Source: Saprospiraceae bacterium (lineage in GTDB: Bacteria; Bacteroidota; Bacteroidia; Chitinophagales; Saprospiraceae). From it: DNA of 5,101 bases. This document shows, in pieces, positions 5,061 through 5,101 of the stretch. A model generated the notes under the pieces. That model had not been told where the DNA came from. It saw only the letters and a program-made list of their open reading frames with translations, and did not search any database. The DNA lies in the NCBI GenBank assembly GCA_023300255.1, contig JALZWC010000811.1:1-5101 (forward strand), in the 5' to 3' direction. A program made the translations under genes and the position numbers. Positions within the stretch are counted from its first letter, which is position 1. Each line of letters begins with the position of its first letter.

Positions 5061-5069
5061 ACGTTGACA
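5061..5069 (+). repeat. ACGTTGACA core, copy 4
   Basis: An exact core 51 bases after the DUF4833 stop. Its TTGACA (5064-5069) is followed by TATACG at 5089-5094 with a 19-base spacer, a weak promoter-like pairing. The window ends at 5101, so any inverted right half would lie outside. The final ACGATTTTT (5092-5100) also occurs at 4302-4310, after core copy 3. Confidence 0.7.
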
Positions 5070-5101
5070 ATCAGTAGTCAAATTTTGTTATACGATTTTT
5101 T

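Noticed and set aside
4867..5070. Minus-strand open frame of 67 codons
   Set aside because: Antisense to the 3' end of the DUF4833 gene and its heptamer array; no family resemblance.
1990..5101. Integron cassette array with an attC site after each gene
   Set aside because: Same-strand genes each followed by a hairpin recall integron cassettes, but the core GTTGACA does not fit GTTRRRY, the GTTG and CAAC motifs sit at the centre of the hairpins rather than at the ends in the RYYYAAC...GTTRRRY order, and no integrase is visible.

Overview
The window looks like a piece of a Bacteroidota chromosome, most likely from the Saprospiria/Cytophagia side of the phylum, although the genus cannot be fixed from sequence alone. 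The evidence is an AT-rich base composition, start codons without clear Shine-Dalgarno sequences, a subtilase with a type IX secretion (T9SS) C-terminal sorting domain, a Bacteroidota-type lipoprotein signal, and two protein families (an exported transglutaminase-like protein and a DUF4833 protein) that are typical of this phylum. All genes are on the + strand.

Layout: 2-145 is the 3' end of an unidentified gene. 146-363 is a non-coding leader with weak hairpins. 364-1989 encodes an S8 (subtilisin-like) serine protease with signal peptide, propeptide, complete catalytic residues and a T9SS tail. 2201-3379 encodes an exported transglutaminase-like protein with an intact Cys-His-Asp triad. 3542-4192 encodes a DinB-fold lipoprotein. 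4413-5009 encodes a DUF4833 protein. Gaps of 211, 162 and 220 bp separate these four genes, so they look like individually transcribed neighbours rather than a tight operon. Three carry an export or lipoprotein signal and the fourth has a hydrophobic N-terminus, so the theme is cell envelope or secreted proteins. No common pathway can be shown.

The most striking content is between the genes. After each of the four complete genes there is the same architecture: within 0-6 bases of the stop codon comes a run of about 5-7 seven-base repeat units, and 37-51 bases after the stop comes a 9-bp core, ACGTTGACA (once ACGTTGTCA). The heptamer sequence differs at each site (AGTATAA, GTCAGAA-type, GTAATAA/GTAAGAG, TTGAATT), but the 7-bp period and the core are kept. 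At two sites the element is completed by an inverted core and reverse-complement heptamers just ahead of the next gene, giving long stem-loops: a perfect 25-bp inverted repeat at 1996-2020/2157-2181, and a 113-bp imperfect hairpin at 3386-3498. At the third site only a 10-bp arm is left, and the fourth is cut by the window end. This repeat family is the main candidate for something undescribed. Heptamer repeats of this general kind are known from cyanobacteria (STRR sequences); the composite heptamer-core-heptamer palindrome tied to gene ends is what I would follow up.

No tRNA, rRNA, CRISPR array, transposase or recognisable riboswitch was seen.
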